Assembly: GCA_937893275.1 (NCBI GenBank)
Contig: CALBIN010000185.1
Span: 1-36,053 of the forward strand
Source of the DNA: an uncultured Opitutia bacterium
GTDB taxonomy: Bacteria; Verrucomicrobiota; Verrucomicrobiia; Opitutales; Seribacteraceae
Reading direction: 5' to 3'
Length of the DNA stretch: 36,053 nucleotides
Shown here: positions 1-8,343 of the stretch, piece by piece
Layout: every line of letters starts with the position of its first letter
How positions within the stretch are numbered: the first letter of the stretch is position 1
Position numbers and translations under genes: made by a program
Notes under the pieces: model-generated
The model's database searches: none
Told to the model about the DNA's origin: nothing
Seen by the model: the letters and a program-made list of their open reading frames with translations, nothing else

Positions 1-2964
1 TAGACCCGTTTCTTGCTTTTCGACCTTTAGCGGTTTGCCGCTGGACCGAGTGATTTTTTTGTTGGGGAATTTTCCGGCTAGTTTCACTTCCAAGTTCTTT
101 ACCGGGCCTTTGCTCCAGTTTGCGAGAGTGATGACGGAGGCGTTTTTAGTTTCCACGATGCAGGACTCGACGAGGGGCTCGGAGCAGGTGACGGGGAGGA
201 GGAGGTCGCGGGCGGGCCGGGCGATGAGCCGGCGGACCGCGGTGTGGAGGTCGGTGGGGTGAAAGTGGCTGAGGGAATCGGCGGCGCTTGAACGGTCGGC
301 GGGGATGAGGGGGACGGAACCATGATAATAGGAGAGCCCGGGAAGGAAGGCGCACGACAGGGTTTCCCCTTTCCCGGGGGTTGAGTGGACGATGGCGGGC
401 GAACCGTTTGCGAATTTTGCGAGGACTTCGCCGCCTTTGGCTTTAAGTTTTGCCCTTACGGACAGGACGGGAAGTTTGGCCCCGTCCCAACTGGTTTCCG
501 CGATGGGCTTGGTGAAGGCCATGTCCTGGCGGATCATGTCGATTTGGGCGCCATCGGGTTCTTCGATTCCGTTTACTTCGATCCCGAGGAGAGGAAGAAG
601 AATTTCGTTGGGCCGATCGTACTCGTTGAGGGTTCCCGCCCCGGCGGTGGCGAACAGACGTCCGCCCGCTTTCACCCATTTTGCGATTTTGGAGGATGCG
701 GCCCGGGAGACGTGCTTGTCGGCCAGATAGAGGACCTTGTACTTGGCGAGGGTGCCGTCGAGGGCATCGGCCTCCACTAGGAAGTCGAGGGGAATCTGGG
801 CATGACGTATGGCGAGGTAAAGGGAGCGCTTGCCTGCCGCGAAGGAACCGTGCGAGTCTCCCCAGACATCGCCCGTTTCGCTAAACCAGAGGCCGGCCTG
901 GGCAGGGCGGGGGCGACCGTTCCATACGACGTCCTCGAACAGTCCGAGTTCTCGGAAGCCCGTGAGGACGGTGGCATAGTTGTCGAAATTGTTTACGTAG
1001 TTTTCCGTGTAGGCAGCCTGTACGGGCCGGAACTCGAAGAGGTTTACGATCTGCATGCCGTGCCCGAGGGCCCCGTAGAAGAGACGTCTCCAGGTGTCCG
1101 GACGATTGTTCGGCCAATGGGCCATGCAGTAGTAGTGAATTTTCTGATCGGGCTTTCCCCGGACGCCGGCGCTTAGCAGGTCGAGGTTCAGGTTGTTCAG
1201 TTGCATGGAGGCCACGGGCATTTGGAATAAGTAGTCTTCGCTCCATGGCTGGGTCATGCCTTCAGCTCGGAAGACGTTTACCCACTTGTGGACTTCGCCC
1301 AGGTACCTGTGTTCGGCGGGATAGTGAGGGGAGTAGTTGGCGCCGATGCCGGCGTTCGGAAGGTGTTTTCGCAGGATGTCGGTTCGTTCCTTGATCTTTA
1401 GAATTCCGTGGTGATGCAGGTAACGCTTGGACCAGTAGAAGAGTCCGGGCCTGTCGGCTTTCGCCTCGTCGGAGACGTCGTAGGCAATGGATTCCCAGTC
1501 TTTCGCTCCCGGCGCGAGGTCGGCCGGCTTGAGCTTTTTCCCTTTGGCGTAGGCTCGAAAGCCATCGGTGGCCTCGGTTCCTCGGGGGCGGGGCAGGCCG
1601 ATCTCATCGCCGAGGCTGATCGTGGCCATCTTGTTCGCCCTGTCGGCAAGCTTGGTTTTGCAATGCTCTTCCAGTTTTGGGGTGGGCACGCCTCGAACGT
1701 CGGTATAACCGTCAATCCTCGAGCCGCGTCCCGAGGTGTCGTTTGTCCGGGTGATGCCGAAAAGCTTTTGAAAGCGCTCGACGGCCTTGTCGTAGGCGGG
1801 ATCGAGCCCCGTGCGGAAGGTGAGGGCATAGGTGATGCATTGGGTGGGGAGCTTGCCGTGCTTGGGTAACTTTTCGAGTTTGGCGAGAAGGTCGAAGGCG
1901 ACGTCGCGCTCTTGAATGATTTTGCGAGAATACCGGGTGTCTCCGAAGTAGGCGAGGTTGAGGGTTTCGCCCGTGGTCTCGAAAGTTTCCATTCTCGAAA
2001 GTTTCCCGCGAGCATCTTTCACCGCTACTTCCACAACGACTTTGCCTGCCGGCTTTAGGCGTAGGGCCCATTGTCCGTCATTCATGGTGTCGAGGAGATG
2101 CCCGACTTCCTGCCAATCGGTTGTTTTGCCCGGCTCGACTTGCAATTGAAGGGGCTTCCATGATCGCATGTGCACCCAGTATGGCGAGTGCTCGGTGCCG
2201 TTCTTGGCCGTTACCGTCACTGCTTCCTTACCGAGGTTTTTGACCCTTAGGGAAACGTCGCCTTGTTGCGTGAGAAGGCCGTCGAGCGGCAGGTAGCGTT
2301 CCTTCTCGATTCGTTTGGCGACTTCCTCAACGTCGCGGGTGAGCATGACGAGATCGAGGTTCCGCTTGGCGGCGGGCTCGGGTTGCTTGCCCGCGAACAA
2401 GGTGATGGTGGCTGTGCCCGGCTTTAGGTTCACGAATGCATCATGCCCTTCCCAGACAATGTTCTCGGTGGCTCCCCAACTCCATTTGTGATCAGTTTTC
2501 AGCTTTTGGGAGAACGCCCAGATCTTGAGGTTCTTTCGGGAACCGTATAGACGGTCGAAGACTGTTTTTCCTCCCTGCTCGATGCGAATGCGAAATTCGG
2601 TGGAGAACCGATAAGCTGCTTCGTAGCGGACGAGGACGTGATATTTTCCACTTTCCTTAACCGTTACGTTCATGGAAGCGGAAGCCCGATGAGCTTGAGG
2701 GGCGGCGCCGAGAAACGCTTGCCGACTGAGGAAGCAGTTGGCAAAGGAGGCCGCATAATAGTTTTCCCCCCATTTCTTTGGTTGCCATCCGGATTTATCG
2801 CTAAGGGAGGGCTTGAACTCCTCGGCTTCCAGATAATGGTTGCCGTCGGGGGCTGGGCCCGCGGGTAAGTCGTCTCTATATGATCGGGGCGTGACTTCCG
2901 ATGCGAAAGATTCGCAAGTGAGTAAGGGAAGCACGGCAACTAATGGTAAAAGTAAAAGCTTCAT
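1..2964 (-). CDS. Secreted GH42-like glycoside hydrolase with N-terminal carbohydrate-binding-like domain (3' end missing)
   Basis: Reading from an ATG at 2964 the frame stays open for 988 codons to the left edge without a stop, so the C-terminus lies outside the window. An N-terminal hydrophobic signal (residues 1-22, possible cleavage after SFA) implies export. Residues about 40-185 start with YLEAEEF, typical of CBM6/CBM35-like modules. Residues about 330-690 look like a TIM-barrel hydrolase region; GDE at 452-454 is a candidate acid/base site. Residues about 725-800 (KVLYLADKHV, KWVKAGGRLFAT) resemble the beta-galactosidase trimerisation domain, a glutamine-amidotransferase-like fold of GH42 proteins. 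It lies 81 bases downstream of the SLC13 transporter on the same strand and may be co-transcribed. The substrate cannot be told. GH42 membership is inference from architecture; another clan-A family is possible. Confidence 0.72.
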   Translation of the reverse strand, partial: MKLLLLPLVAVLPLLTCESFASEVTPRSYRDDLPAGPAPDGNHYLEAEEFKPSLSDKSGWQPKKWGENYYAASFANCFLSRQAFLGAAPQAHRASASMNVTVKESGKYHVLVRYEAAYRFSTEFRIRIEQGGKTVFDRLYGSRKNLKIWAFSQKLKTDHKWSWGATENIVWEGHDAFVNLKPGTATITLFAGKQPEPAAKRNLDLVMLTRDVEEVAKRIEKERYLPLDGLLTQQGDVSLRVKNLGKEAVTVTAKNGTEHSPYWVHMRSWKPLQLQVEPGKTTDWQEVGHLLDTMNDGQWALRLKPAGKVVVEVAVKDARGKLSRMETFETTGETLNLAYFGDTRYSRKIIQERDVAFDLLAKLEKLPKHGKLPTQCITYALTFRTGLDPAYDKAVERFQKLFGITRTNDTSGRGSRIDGYTDVRGVPTPKLEEHCKTKLADRANKMATISLGDEIGLPRPRGTEATDGFRAYAKGKKLKPADLAPGAKDWESIAYDVSDEAKADRPGLFYWSKRYLHHHGILKIKERTDILRKHLPNAGIGANYSPHYPAEHRYLGEVHKWVNVFRAEGMTQPWSEDYLFQMPVASMQLNNLNLDLLSAGVRGKPDQKIHYYCMAHWPNNRPDTWRRLFYGALGHGMQIVNLFEFRPVQAAYTENYVNNFDNYATVLTGFRELGLFEDVVWNGRPRPAQAGLWFSETGDVWGDSHGSFAAGKRSLYLAIRHAQIPLDFLVEADALDGTLAKYKVLYLADKHVSRAASSKIAKWVKAGGRLFATAGAGTLNEYDRPNEILLPLLGIEVNGIEEPDGAQIDMIRQDMAFTKPIAETSWDGAKLPVLSVRAKLKAKGGEVLAKFANGSPAIVHSTPGKGETLSCAFLPGLSYYHGSVPLIPADRSSAADSLSHFHPTDLHTAVRRLIARPARDLLLPVTCSEPLVESCIVETKNASVITLANWSKGPVKNLEVKLAGKFPNKKITRSSGKPLKVEKQETGL

Positions 2965-3020
2965 CCCTCAGTTGTGGGAGAAATTTGAAGTTTTGCCAAG
3001 CCCCGGAGAGGGTTTCCTAG

Positions 3021-3059
3021 AAAAAAACGAGTTACGGGAGGCCCTTTAGGTCAAGGGCC
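3021..3059 (-). terminator. Weak hairpin at the end of the SLC13 gene
   Basis: A perfect 7-bp inverted repeat (GGCCCTT / AAGGGCC, 6-base loop, 3040-3059) spans the stop codon of the transporter gene, and a run of seven T on the minus strand follows at 3027-3021. The T run is about 12 bases from the stem, which is unlike a classical intrinsic terminator. It may only attenuate read-through into the downstream glycosidase gene. Confidence 0.25.
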
Positions 3060-4887
3060 AGAAGGTCAAGATCAAGGGTGTGCCCGCGGCCAGAATCATG
3101 ATTTCCAGCGGAAGGCCCATTCTCCAGTAGTCTCCGAAGCGATAACCGCCCGGTCCAAGAACCAGGGCGTTGCACTGGTGGCCGATGGGAGTGAGGAAGG
3201 CGCAGGATGCTCCCACTGCCACGGACATAAGGAAGGGGTCGGGATTAAGGTTCATGGCGATTGCGATGCCCGCGGCTATGGGCGCCATGATGAGTGCGGT
3301 CGCTGCGTTGTTGATGACGTCCGACAAGCACATGGTTACGCCCATTACGATGGCGATTATCACCCAATGAGGAAAGGAGCTGGCGGACAGTGCCATTTGT
3401 TTGGCTACGAGTTCTGCGCAACCCGTGTCTCGCAGGGCTTGGCTGAGAGGCATCATGGCGGCGAGGAGAACGATGACGGGCCAGTCGATTTCACGATATA
3501 TGTCTCGTGTAGGCAGGATACCTAGAAGGATATAGGCTAATGCGGCTCCTACGAAAGCGATCGTCATGGGCAGAACGCCTGCAGCGCTTAGGCCGATTGC
3601 CGCCGCGAACACAAGCAAAGCAAGTCCTGCCTTTTGGAAGGATCCGACGTTCACTTCTCGTTCGGCTAGAGGAAGCAGGTTGAGAGTGGCGACGCGATCG
3701 TCCATGGTCTCTGCATCGCCGTGAAGGAGTAGAACGTCACCGACCCTAAAAACGACCTTATCGAGGCGCTTGCGAATAGGTTCACCCTGTCTGGCGATGG
3801 CGAGAAGTACTACACCGCGCCCCATTCGTCGACGGAGGTAAGAGCGTCCGCGCCCTTCAAGCAGGGAGCCTCTGGAGACGATGGCCTCGAGGTAACCGAG
3901 GTCGTCGCTTTCGAAATTGTCGATTCGTTTGCGGATTTCCTTGGCAAGCCGTAATCCGTGCAGGTCTAGGACTTCCTGTAGGTCTACGGGGTCGGCCTTT
4001 GCGAGAAAACGGTTGCCGGCTTCGAGGACTCCGTCGGGATCGACTGTGACCACCTTGTCGTCCTTATTCACGAAACCTATGAGTTCCAGTTTTTGTCCGA
4101 GTTCCTTGGCGAATTCTCCTACGGTTTGACCAATCAAGCCACATTCCTCGGGGACGCGTAATTCGGTAACGTATTCGTTGATTCGAAAAAGGGCCTGCCC
4201 CCCTGGTTTCGTTCGCGAGGCTTTTGGTATAAGACGCCAACCGATCAAGGCTACGAAGGCTACGCCCGCAATCGCCACCACCGCGCCAACGGGAGAAAAA
4301 TCGAAGAGGCCGTACGGTTGAGCATTCGGTACCAAATCTGCCCGCATGGTTGCGATGATGATGTTGGGAGGCGTGCCGATCATTGTCATCATGCCTCCAA
4401 GAATACTTGCGAAGGCCAGGGGCATGAGAAGCATTCCAGGGGGGCGTGCCCGTTCCGCTGCCGTACGGAGGGCGACTGGAAGCATTAGGGCAAGGGCACC
4501 GACGTTATTCATGAAGGCCGAACAAACCATAACCACCGTCGAGAGCGAAAAGATGTGGCCGGACTCACTTTTAGTTAAGGGGAGAATACTCCGGGCGATG
4601 ATATCCACCACACCCGCGTTGCGTAGGGCCCGACTGATGACCAGTACCGCTCCCACCGTGAGGACGGCGGGATGACCGAATCCGGATAAGAGGTTGCCGG
4701 GATCCCTGACCAAGGTCGAAGCTCTTCCCAGCGCGAATTCCAATAGGAGATCCGCCGTGACCAGCAGAACGAGAGATATGACTGCCACGACGTCGTGCCT
4801 CCATTTGTTTCTGGCGAAAAGAACAAAGGTTGCCACTAGAATGCCGACGACGGTGAATTGCTCAGGAGTGTGAATCATTTCCGCCAC
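3046..4887 (-). CDS. SLC13/DASS-family anion transporter with two TrkA_C (RCK_C) domains
   Basis: The 613-residue protein has an N-terminal group of membrane segments (about 10-225), a soluble middle and a C-terminal membrane group (about 425-613). This is the layout of bacterial SLC13-like permeases that carry two cytoplasmic TrkA_C domains, here about 238-320 (EYVTELRVPE, GLIGQTVGEF) and 335-415 (LGYLEAIVSRGS, FRVGDVLLLHG). Family motifs such as GTPPNIIIA in the first half and FLTPIGHQCNALV in the second resemble the paired Na+/substrate-binding motifs. The substrate is likely sulfate, a dicarboxylate or another oxyanion; it cannot be chosen from sequence. The GTG at 4887 opens the frame, but ATG at 4878 (codon 4) after a GGAA is an equally good start. 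It is divergent from the ThuA gene and upstream of the glycosidase gene. Confidence 0.88.
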   Translation of the reverse strand: MAEMIHTPEQFTVVGILVATFVLFARNKWRHDVVAVISLVLLVTADLLLEFALGRASTLVRDPGNLLSGFGHPAVLTVGAVLVISRALRNAGVVDIIARSILPLTKSESGHIFSLSTVVMVCSAFMNNVGALALMLPVALRTAAERARPPGMLLMPLAFASILGGMMTMIGTPPNIIIATMRADLVPNAQPYGLFDFSPVGAVVAIAGVAFVALIGWRLIPKASRTKPGGQALFRINEYVTELRVPEECGLIGQTVGEFAKELGQKLELIGFVNKDDKVVTVDPDGVLEAGNRFLAKADPVDLQEVLDLHGLRLAKEIRKRIDNFESDDLGYLEAIVSRGSLLEGRGRSYLRRRMGRGVVLLAIARQGEPIRKRLDKVVFRVGDVLLLHGDAETMDDRVATLNLLPLAEREVNVGSFQKAGLALLVFAAAIGLSAAGVLPMTIAFVGAALAYILLGILPTRDIYREIDWPVIVLLAAMMPLSQALRDTGCAELVAKQMALSASSFPHWVIIAIVMGVTMCLSDVINNAATALIMAPIAAGIAIAMNLNPDPFLMSVAVGASCAFLTPIGHQCNALVLGPGGYRFGDYWRMGLPLEIMILAAGTPLILTFWPLT

Positions 4888-5027
4888 CCATGCTTATGGT
4901 TTCGGCGATTGCAAGCAAGACCGGTTCGCTGGGAAAGAATGGGATTTTTGGTATTCGCGCTTGCGTTCGGTCGCTCAAACGTCTGAATTTCGTCTTCCCT
5001 TCCTTCATTTCACCCTTCTGACCCATC

Positions 5028-5897
5028 ATGATAAAGACTATATCCACTCCTGCCTTTGCTCTCGCTCTTGCCTTCGGAGGCGTTCTTGTCGCTCAAGACA
5101 AGAACCAAGACAAGGAATTGGCGCAAATCAATGCCGCTCTTCCCTCCAAGCCGACCGTCAAGCCGAGCAAAAAGCACAAGATTCTCGTTTACTCGAAGCC
5201 GAGTGGTTTTCGGCATGGTTCGATTCCCACCGGGATCAAGGGCTTGCGAGCCATGGCAGCCAAGACCAAAGCCTTTGAGGCAACCTTCACCTTGGAGACC
5301 ACTGAATTCACGACCGAGGGTCTGAAGAAGTACGACGCCATAATCTTCAACAACACCACGCATGTCCAAAAGGCTTTCACCGAGCAGTCTCAGCGTGACG
5401 CCATCCTCAATTTCATCAAGGACGGCAAGGCCTTCATGGGTTTCCATTCCGCATCTGACGGAGGAATGACCGGGTGGAACGAGTACACCGAAATGATAGG
5501 TGGCTGTTTTGCCGGCCACCCTTGGAATGCCGGCGGAAAGTGGCCTTTTACCGTGGAGGATCCGAGTCACCCCGCGACCAAAGCCTTCAAGGATATGAAG
5601 ACCTTCGAGTATTCCGATGAAATTTACCAGTACAAGAATTACGATCGTAAAAACGTTCGCGTGCTTGTTTCCCTTGATGCGGTCAAATCAGGCAAGAAGG
5701 GTAATTCCAAAACGAACGATTATCCCGTTTCATGGGTGCGATCCTACGGCAAGGGCAGGATATTCTACTCGAACTTCGGACACAACAAGGCCACTTGGTG
5801 GACTCCTTACATGCTCCAGCATTTTCTTGATGGCATTCAGTGGGCCCTTGGAGACATCGATGGACCATCCGAATCCCTTCCTCTTCCCAAAAAATAA
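5028..5897 (+). CDS. Secreted ThuA-domain protein
   Basis: The 289-residue protein begins with a signal peptide (about 1-22, ending VLVAQ) followed by a ThuA domain of class I glutamine-amidotransferase-like fold. The pattern KHKILVYSKPSGFRH, the YDAIIFNNTTHVQ strand and the GFHSASDG segment are typical of this family, as is GGCFAGHPW. ThuA was first linked to trehalose/disaccharide utilisation through 3-keto sugars; in planctomycetes and verrucomicrobia similar proteins occur widely with GFO/IDH/MocA oxidoreductases. That matches here: the next gene, 54 bases downstream on the same strand, is such an oxidoreductase. The pair probably acts in the periplasm on an oxidised sugar. The exact reaction is not known. 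ATG at 5028 is the only start that gives the full signal peptide. Confidence 0.87.
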   Translation: MIKTISTPAFALALAFGGVLVAQDKNQDKELAQINAALPSKPTVKPSKKHKILVYSKPSGFRHGSIPTGIKGLRAMAAKTKAFEATFTLETTEFTTEGLKKYDAIIFNNTTHVQKAFTEQSQRDAILNFIKDGKAFMGFHSASDGGMTGWNEYTEMIGGCFAGHPWNAGGKWPFTVEDPSHPATKAFKDMKTFEYSDEIYQYKNYDRKNVRVLVSLDAVKSGKKGNSKTNDYPVSWVRSYGKGRIFYSNFGHNKATWWTPYMLQHFLDGIQWALGDIDGPSESLPLPKK

Positions 5898-5951
5898 TAC
5901 TCTGTGTTCAAACTTTAAACTCAAACTTACCAAACTACGGAGAACTCAAAA

Positions 5952-7274
5952 ATGAAAGAAACCGAAAACGTCTCACGACGAAAATTCCTAGGGGCTACAG
6001 CAACCGCTAGTGCTGCCATAACCTTTCCACATGTTTTGAACGCCCAGAAAGCGCGCAGCGAAACCGTGCGCTTCGGATTAGTTGGATGTGGCGGTCGCGG
6101 TACGGGAGCCGCAACCCAGATTCTGAACTCTCAGCACAATACTAAGCTCGTGGCCATGGCCGATGCCTACATCGACAAGGTGGACGGCGCCCACAAGCGA
6201 GTCGCCAGAACCCATGAGAAGAAAGTGGACGTGCCTCAGGATATGAAGTTTGCGGGTTTCGACGCTTACAAGAAGCTTATGGAGCAGGATCTCGACCTCG
6301 TCGTTCTTGCCACTTCTCCCGGCTTCCGTCCCTTGCATTTCGAGAACGCCGTAAACAAGGGACTTCATGTTTTCATGGAAAAGCCCGTTGGGGTAGATGG
6401 TCCCGGTATTCGTCGGGTTCTCGCGGCCAACGAAATTGCCAAGAAAAAGAACCTTTTGGTCGCCGTTGGTTTGCAACGTCACCATGAGCCCCAATACCAA
6501 GAAACCATCAAGCGCCTGCAGGACGGAGCCATTGGAGATATTAATTACATGCGCGCCTTCTGGAATGGCGGAGGAGTATGGACGCGCGGTCGCCAAGCGG
6601 ACCAGACCGAGCTCCAGTACCAAATGCGCAACTGGTACTACTTCAATTGGCTCTGCGGTGATCACATCACCGAGCAGCATATCCACAACCTCGACGTCAT
6701 CAACTGGCTCAAGGACGGTTTCCCCGTGGAAGCCAATGGGCAGGGCGGTCGTGAGGTTCGCGGAAATTCAGCCAATGACGGCGACGCCAAGAATCACGGC
6801 GAGATCTTCGATCATCATTTCGTCGAGTACAAGTATGCCGACGGATCCCGCCTGTATAGCCAGTGCCGACACATCAAAGGGTGCTTCAACAGCGTATCCG
6901 AACATGCCTATGGTTCCAAGGGCGAGTCGGACATAGGACGCTCAACAATCTTCGGCAAGGACGACAGCGCTTGGCGTTTCTCGGGCAAACGCCTCGGGGG
7001 GCACCAGCAAGAGCAGCTCGATCTTATCGACGCTTTGGCAAAGGGAGAAATCTACAACGAGGGAGACTATGGAGCCAAGAGTACGCTTACCTCCATTCTC
7101 GGTCGTTACGCGACTTATTCCGGGAAGACCGTTACTTGGGATCAAGCGATGAATAACAAAATTCAACTTTGCCCGGATCTCGATAACTTGACTTGGGATA
7201 GCGATGCTCCCATTCAGCCCAATCAGGATGGTCACTACTCTGCGGCTGTTCCGGGCAAGTCCAGAGTCGTCTAA
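5952..7274 (+). CDS. Gfo/Idh/MocA-family oxidoreductase with Tat signal peptide
   Basis: The 440-residue protein starts with a twin-arginine signal (SRRKFLGA, then an Ala-rich core ending LNAQ), so it should be folded with its cofactor and exported by Tat. The Rossmann region opens with RFGLVGCGGRGTG, a glycine-rich dinucleotide site, and the EKPVG motif at residues 143-147 holds the conserved lysine of the family. The C-terminal half includes the CGDHITEQHIHNLDVINW segment seen in secreted members of the PVC group. It likely oxidises or reduces a sugar or inositol-like substrate with NAD(P). A good ribosome binding site (GGAGAA, 5939-5944) sits 7 bases before the ATG. It follows the ThuA gene and ends before a strong terminator, so the two form a transcription unit. 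The encoded Tat dependence links it to the tatC in this window. Confidence 0.92.
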   Translation: MKETENVSRRKFLGATATASAAITFPHVLNAQKARSETVRFGLVGCGGRGTGAATQILNSQHNTKLVAMADAYIDKVDGAHKRVARTHEKKVDVPQDMKFAGFDAYKKLMEQDLDLVVLATSPGFRPLHFENAVNKGLHVFMEKPVGVDGPGIRRVLAANEIAKKKNLLVAVGLQRHHEPQYQETIKRLQDGAIGDINYMRAFWNGGGVWTRGRQADQTELQYQMRNWYYFNWLCGDHITEQHIHNLDVINWLKDGFPVEANGQGGREVRGNSANDGDAKNHGEIFDHHFVEYKYADGSRLYSQCRHIKGCFNSVSEHAYGSKGESDIGRSTIFGKDDSAWRFSGKRLGGHQQEQLDLIDALAKGEIYNEGDYGAKSTLTSILGRYATYSGKTVTWDQAMNNKIQLCPDLDNLTWDSDAPIQPNQDGHYSAAVPGKSRVV

Positions 7275-7306
7275 CGATTATCGAAATTCCCTACAGTTTA
7301 CTTTTG

Positions 7307-7347
7307 AAGAAGCCTCGGCGAAGATTCGCCGAGGCTTCTTCTTTTTG
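7307..7347 (+). terminator. Strong intrinsic terminator after the ThuA/oxidoreductase pair
   Basis: The sequence has a perfect 17-bp inverted repeat (7307-7323 and 7326-7342, core GCCTCGGCGAA / TTCGCCGAGGC) with a 2-base gap, effectively a tight tetraloop, followed directly by TTTTT. It lies 32 bases after the oxidoreductase stop and 36 bases before dcd, separating the catabolic pair from dcd. Confidence 0.92.
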
Positions 7348-7382
7348 ACCAACTCCAATTCTTTCTCTAAAGGTTCGCCATT

Positions 7383-7919
7383 ATGATTCTTTCCGACACC
7401 GCTATTCTTGCTGCCATTGATTGCGGCGACATCGTGGTCGAGCCTTTCGATCGTGATCGTCTCGGCACCAATAGTTACGACGTGGGCCTAGGCAAAAATC
7501 TCGCCTGCTACATCGATGAAGTGCTGGACGCTAGAGTTCATAATCACGTCGAGCGTTTCGAGATTGCTCCGGAGGGCATTGTTCTCGAGCCGGGAAAAAC
7601 CTATCTGGGCGTTACCGAAGAATACACCGAGACTCGTCGCTATGTTCCTTTTTTAGAAGGGAAGTCCAGCGTGGGTCGTCTGGGGATTGATATTCATGCG
7701 ACAGCGGGTAAGGGCGACGTTGGGTTTTGCAACCATTGGACACTTGAAATTTCTGTGGCTCAATCCGTACGCGTATATGCGGGCATGCCCATCGGGCAAC
7801 TTATCTACTTCCACGTTGGTGGCGAAATAGCGGTTGATTATTCCTCCAAGTCATCAGCCAAGTACAACGAGCGTACCCCTTATCCCGTTGAATCGATGAT
7901 GTGGAAGAACAATTTCTAG
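7383..7919 (+). CDS. dcd: dCTP deaminase
   Basis: The 178-residue product matches the trimeric dCTP deaminase/dUTPase fold in length and motifs. dCTP deaminase converts dCTP to dUTP in the pyrimidine route to dTTP. Visible hallmarks are GTNSYDVGLG near residue 28, EGKSSVGRLG at 92-101 with the conserved arginine R99, HATAGKGDVGF at 105-115 and HWTLEI at 118-123 with the catalytic glutamate E122, then GMPIGQLIYF. The TAGKGD stretch differs from the more usual TAGFID. Whether the enzyme is mono-functional or also hydrolyses dUTP cannot be read safely. It follows a terminator, so it has its own promoter, and the SufU-like gene starts 7 bases after its stop, implying co-transcription. Confidence 0.93.
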   Translation: MILSDTAILAAIDCGDIVVEPFDRDRLGTNSYDVGLGKNLACYIDEVLDARVHNHVERFEIAPEGIVLEPGKTYLGVTEEYTETRRYVPFLEGKSSVGRLGIDIHATAGKGDVGFCNHWTLEISVAQSVRVYAGMPIGQLIYFHVGGEIAVDYSSKSSAKYNERTPYPVESMMWKNNF

Positions 7920-7926
7920 ATGCGCC

Positions 7927-8343
7927 GTGGACGAAGACTTGCATCGCGAGATTTTGGAGGAACACGGTCGTCGTCCACGTCATAAATACGAGCTTCCCGA
8001 GGCAGAACTCATCGGTGAATATCGAAGCGGGTTGACGGGCAATGAATCAAAGTTGTTTCTCAAGCTATCCACTGACGGAACTGTTTCCGATGCAAGTTTT
8101 ATGGGTCAGGGGTCTGCCCTGTCGTTGGCTTCCGGCTCTTTGATTACTAGCTATGCCTCGGGCCAAACTACGAAAGAGTTGTTGAAGCTTTGCCGTACAG
8201 TTAGTCGCGTAATTCTAGAGGGAGCGGATGAGGATCTTCCGGGCGAGCTGGTCGTCTATCATACGATTTGTCGTTTTCCCGAGCGTCACGATTGCGCTCT
8301 TCTCGCTTGGCGAGCCTTAGAGCATGCCTTGGAAGAAGCCTAG
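7927..8343 (+). CDS. SufU/NifU-N-like protein lacking three of four metal-ligand residues
   Basis: The 138-residue protein aligns over its whole length with SufU (IscU-like fold), the zinc-dependent sulfur acceptor of SufS. It has the N-terminal LHREILEEHGRRPRH helix, the MGQGSALSLASGSL segment and the C-terminal RFPERHDCALLAWRALE helix. In canonical SufU the metal site is Cys and Asp in a CGD motif, Cys in GEGC and Cys in the last helix. Here the first motif reads LTGN (T37, N39), the second reads GQGS (S63), and only C123 remains. It therefore should not bind Zn or assemble Fe-S in the known way. It starts with GTG 7 bases after dcd and is not in a suf operon. Either it is a specialised paralogue that keeps a protein-binding role, or it uses other cysteines (C89, C115). 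Confidence 0.75.
   Translation: MDEDLHREILEEHGRRPRHKYELPEAELIGEYRSGLTGNESKLFLKLSTDGTVSDASFMGQGSALSLASGSLITSYASGQTTKELLKLCRTVSRVILEGADEDLPGELVVYHTICRFPERHDCALLAWRALEHALEEA

Noticed and set aside
1398-2015. A 205-codon minus-strand frame inside the glycosidase gene
   Set aside because: The glycosidase frame is open throughout 1-2964 and shows domain motifs; this one overlaps it in another frame.
4862-5047. A 61-codon minus-strand frame in the gap between the SLC13 and ThuA genes
   Set aside because: It overlaps both gene starts, has no recognisable features, and the gap is needed for divergent promoters.
7920-7985. ATG at 7920 right after the dcd stop, opening a 21-codon frame
   Set aside because: It ends early at TAA and is out of frame with the SufU-like coding sequence, which begins with GTG at 7927.
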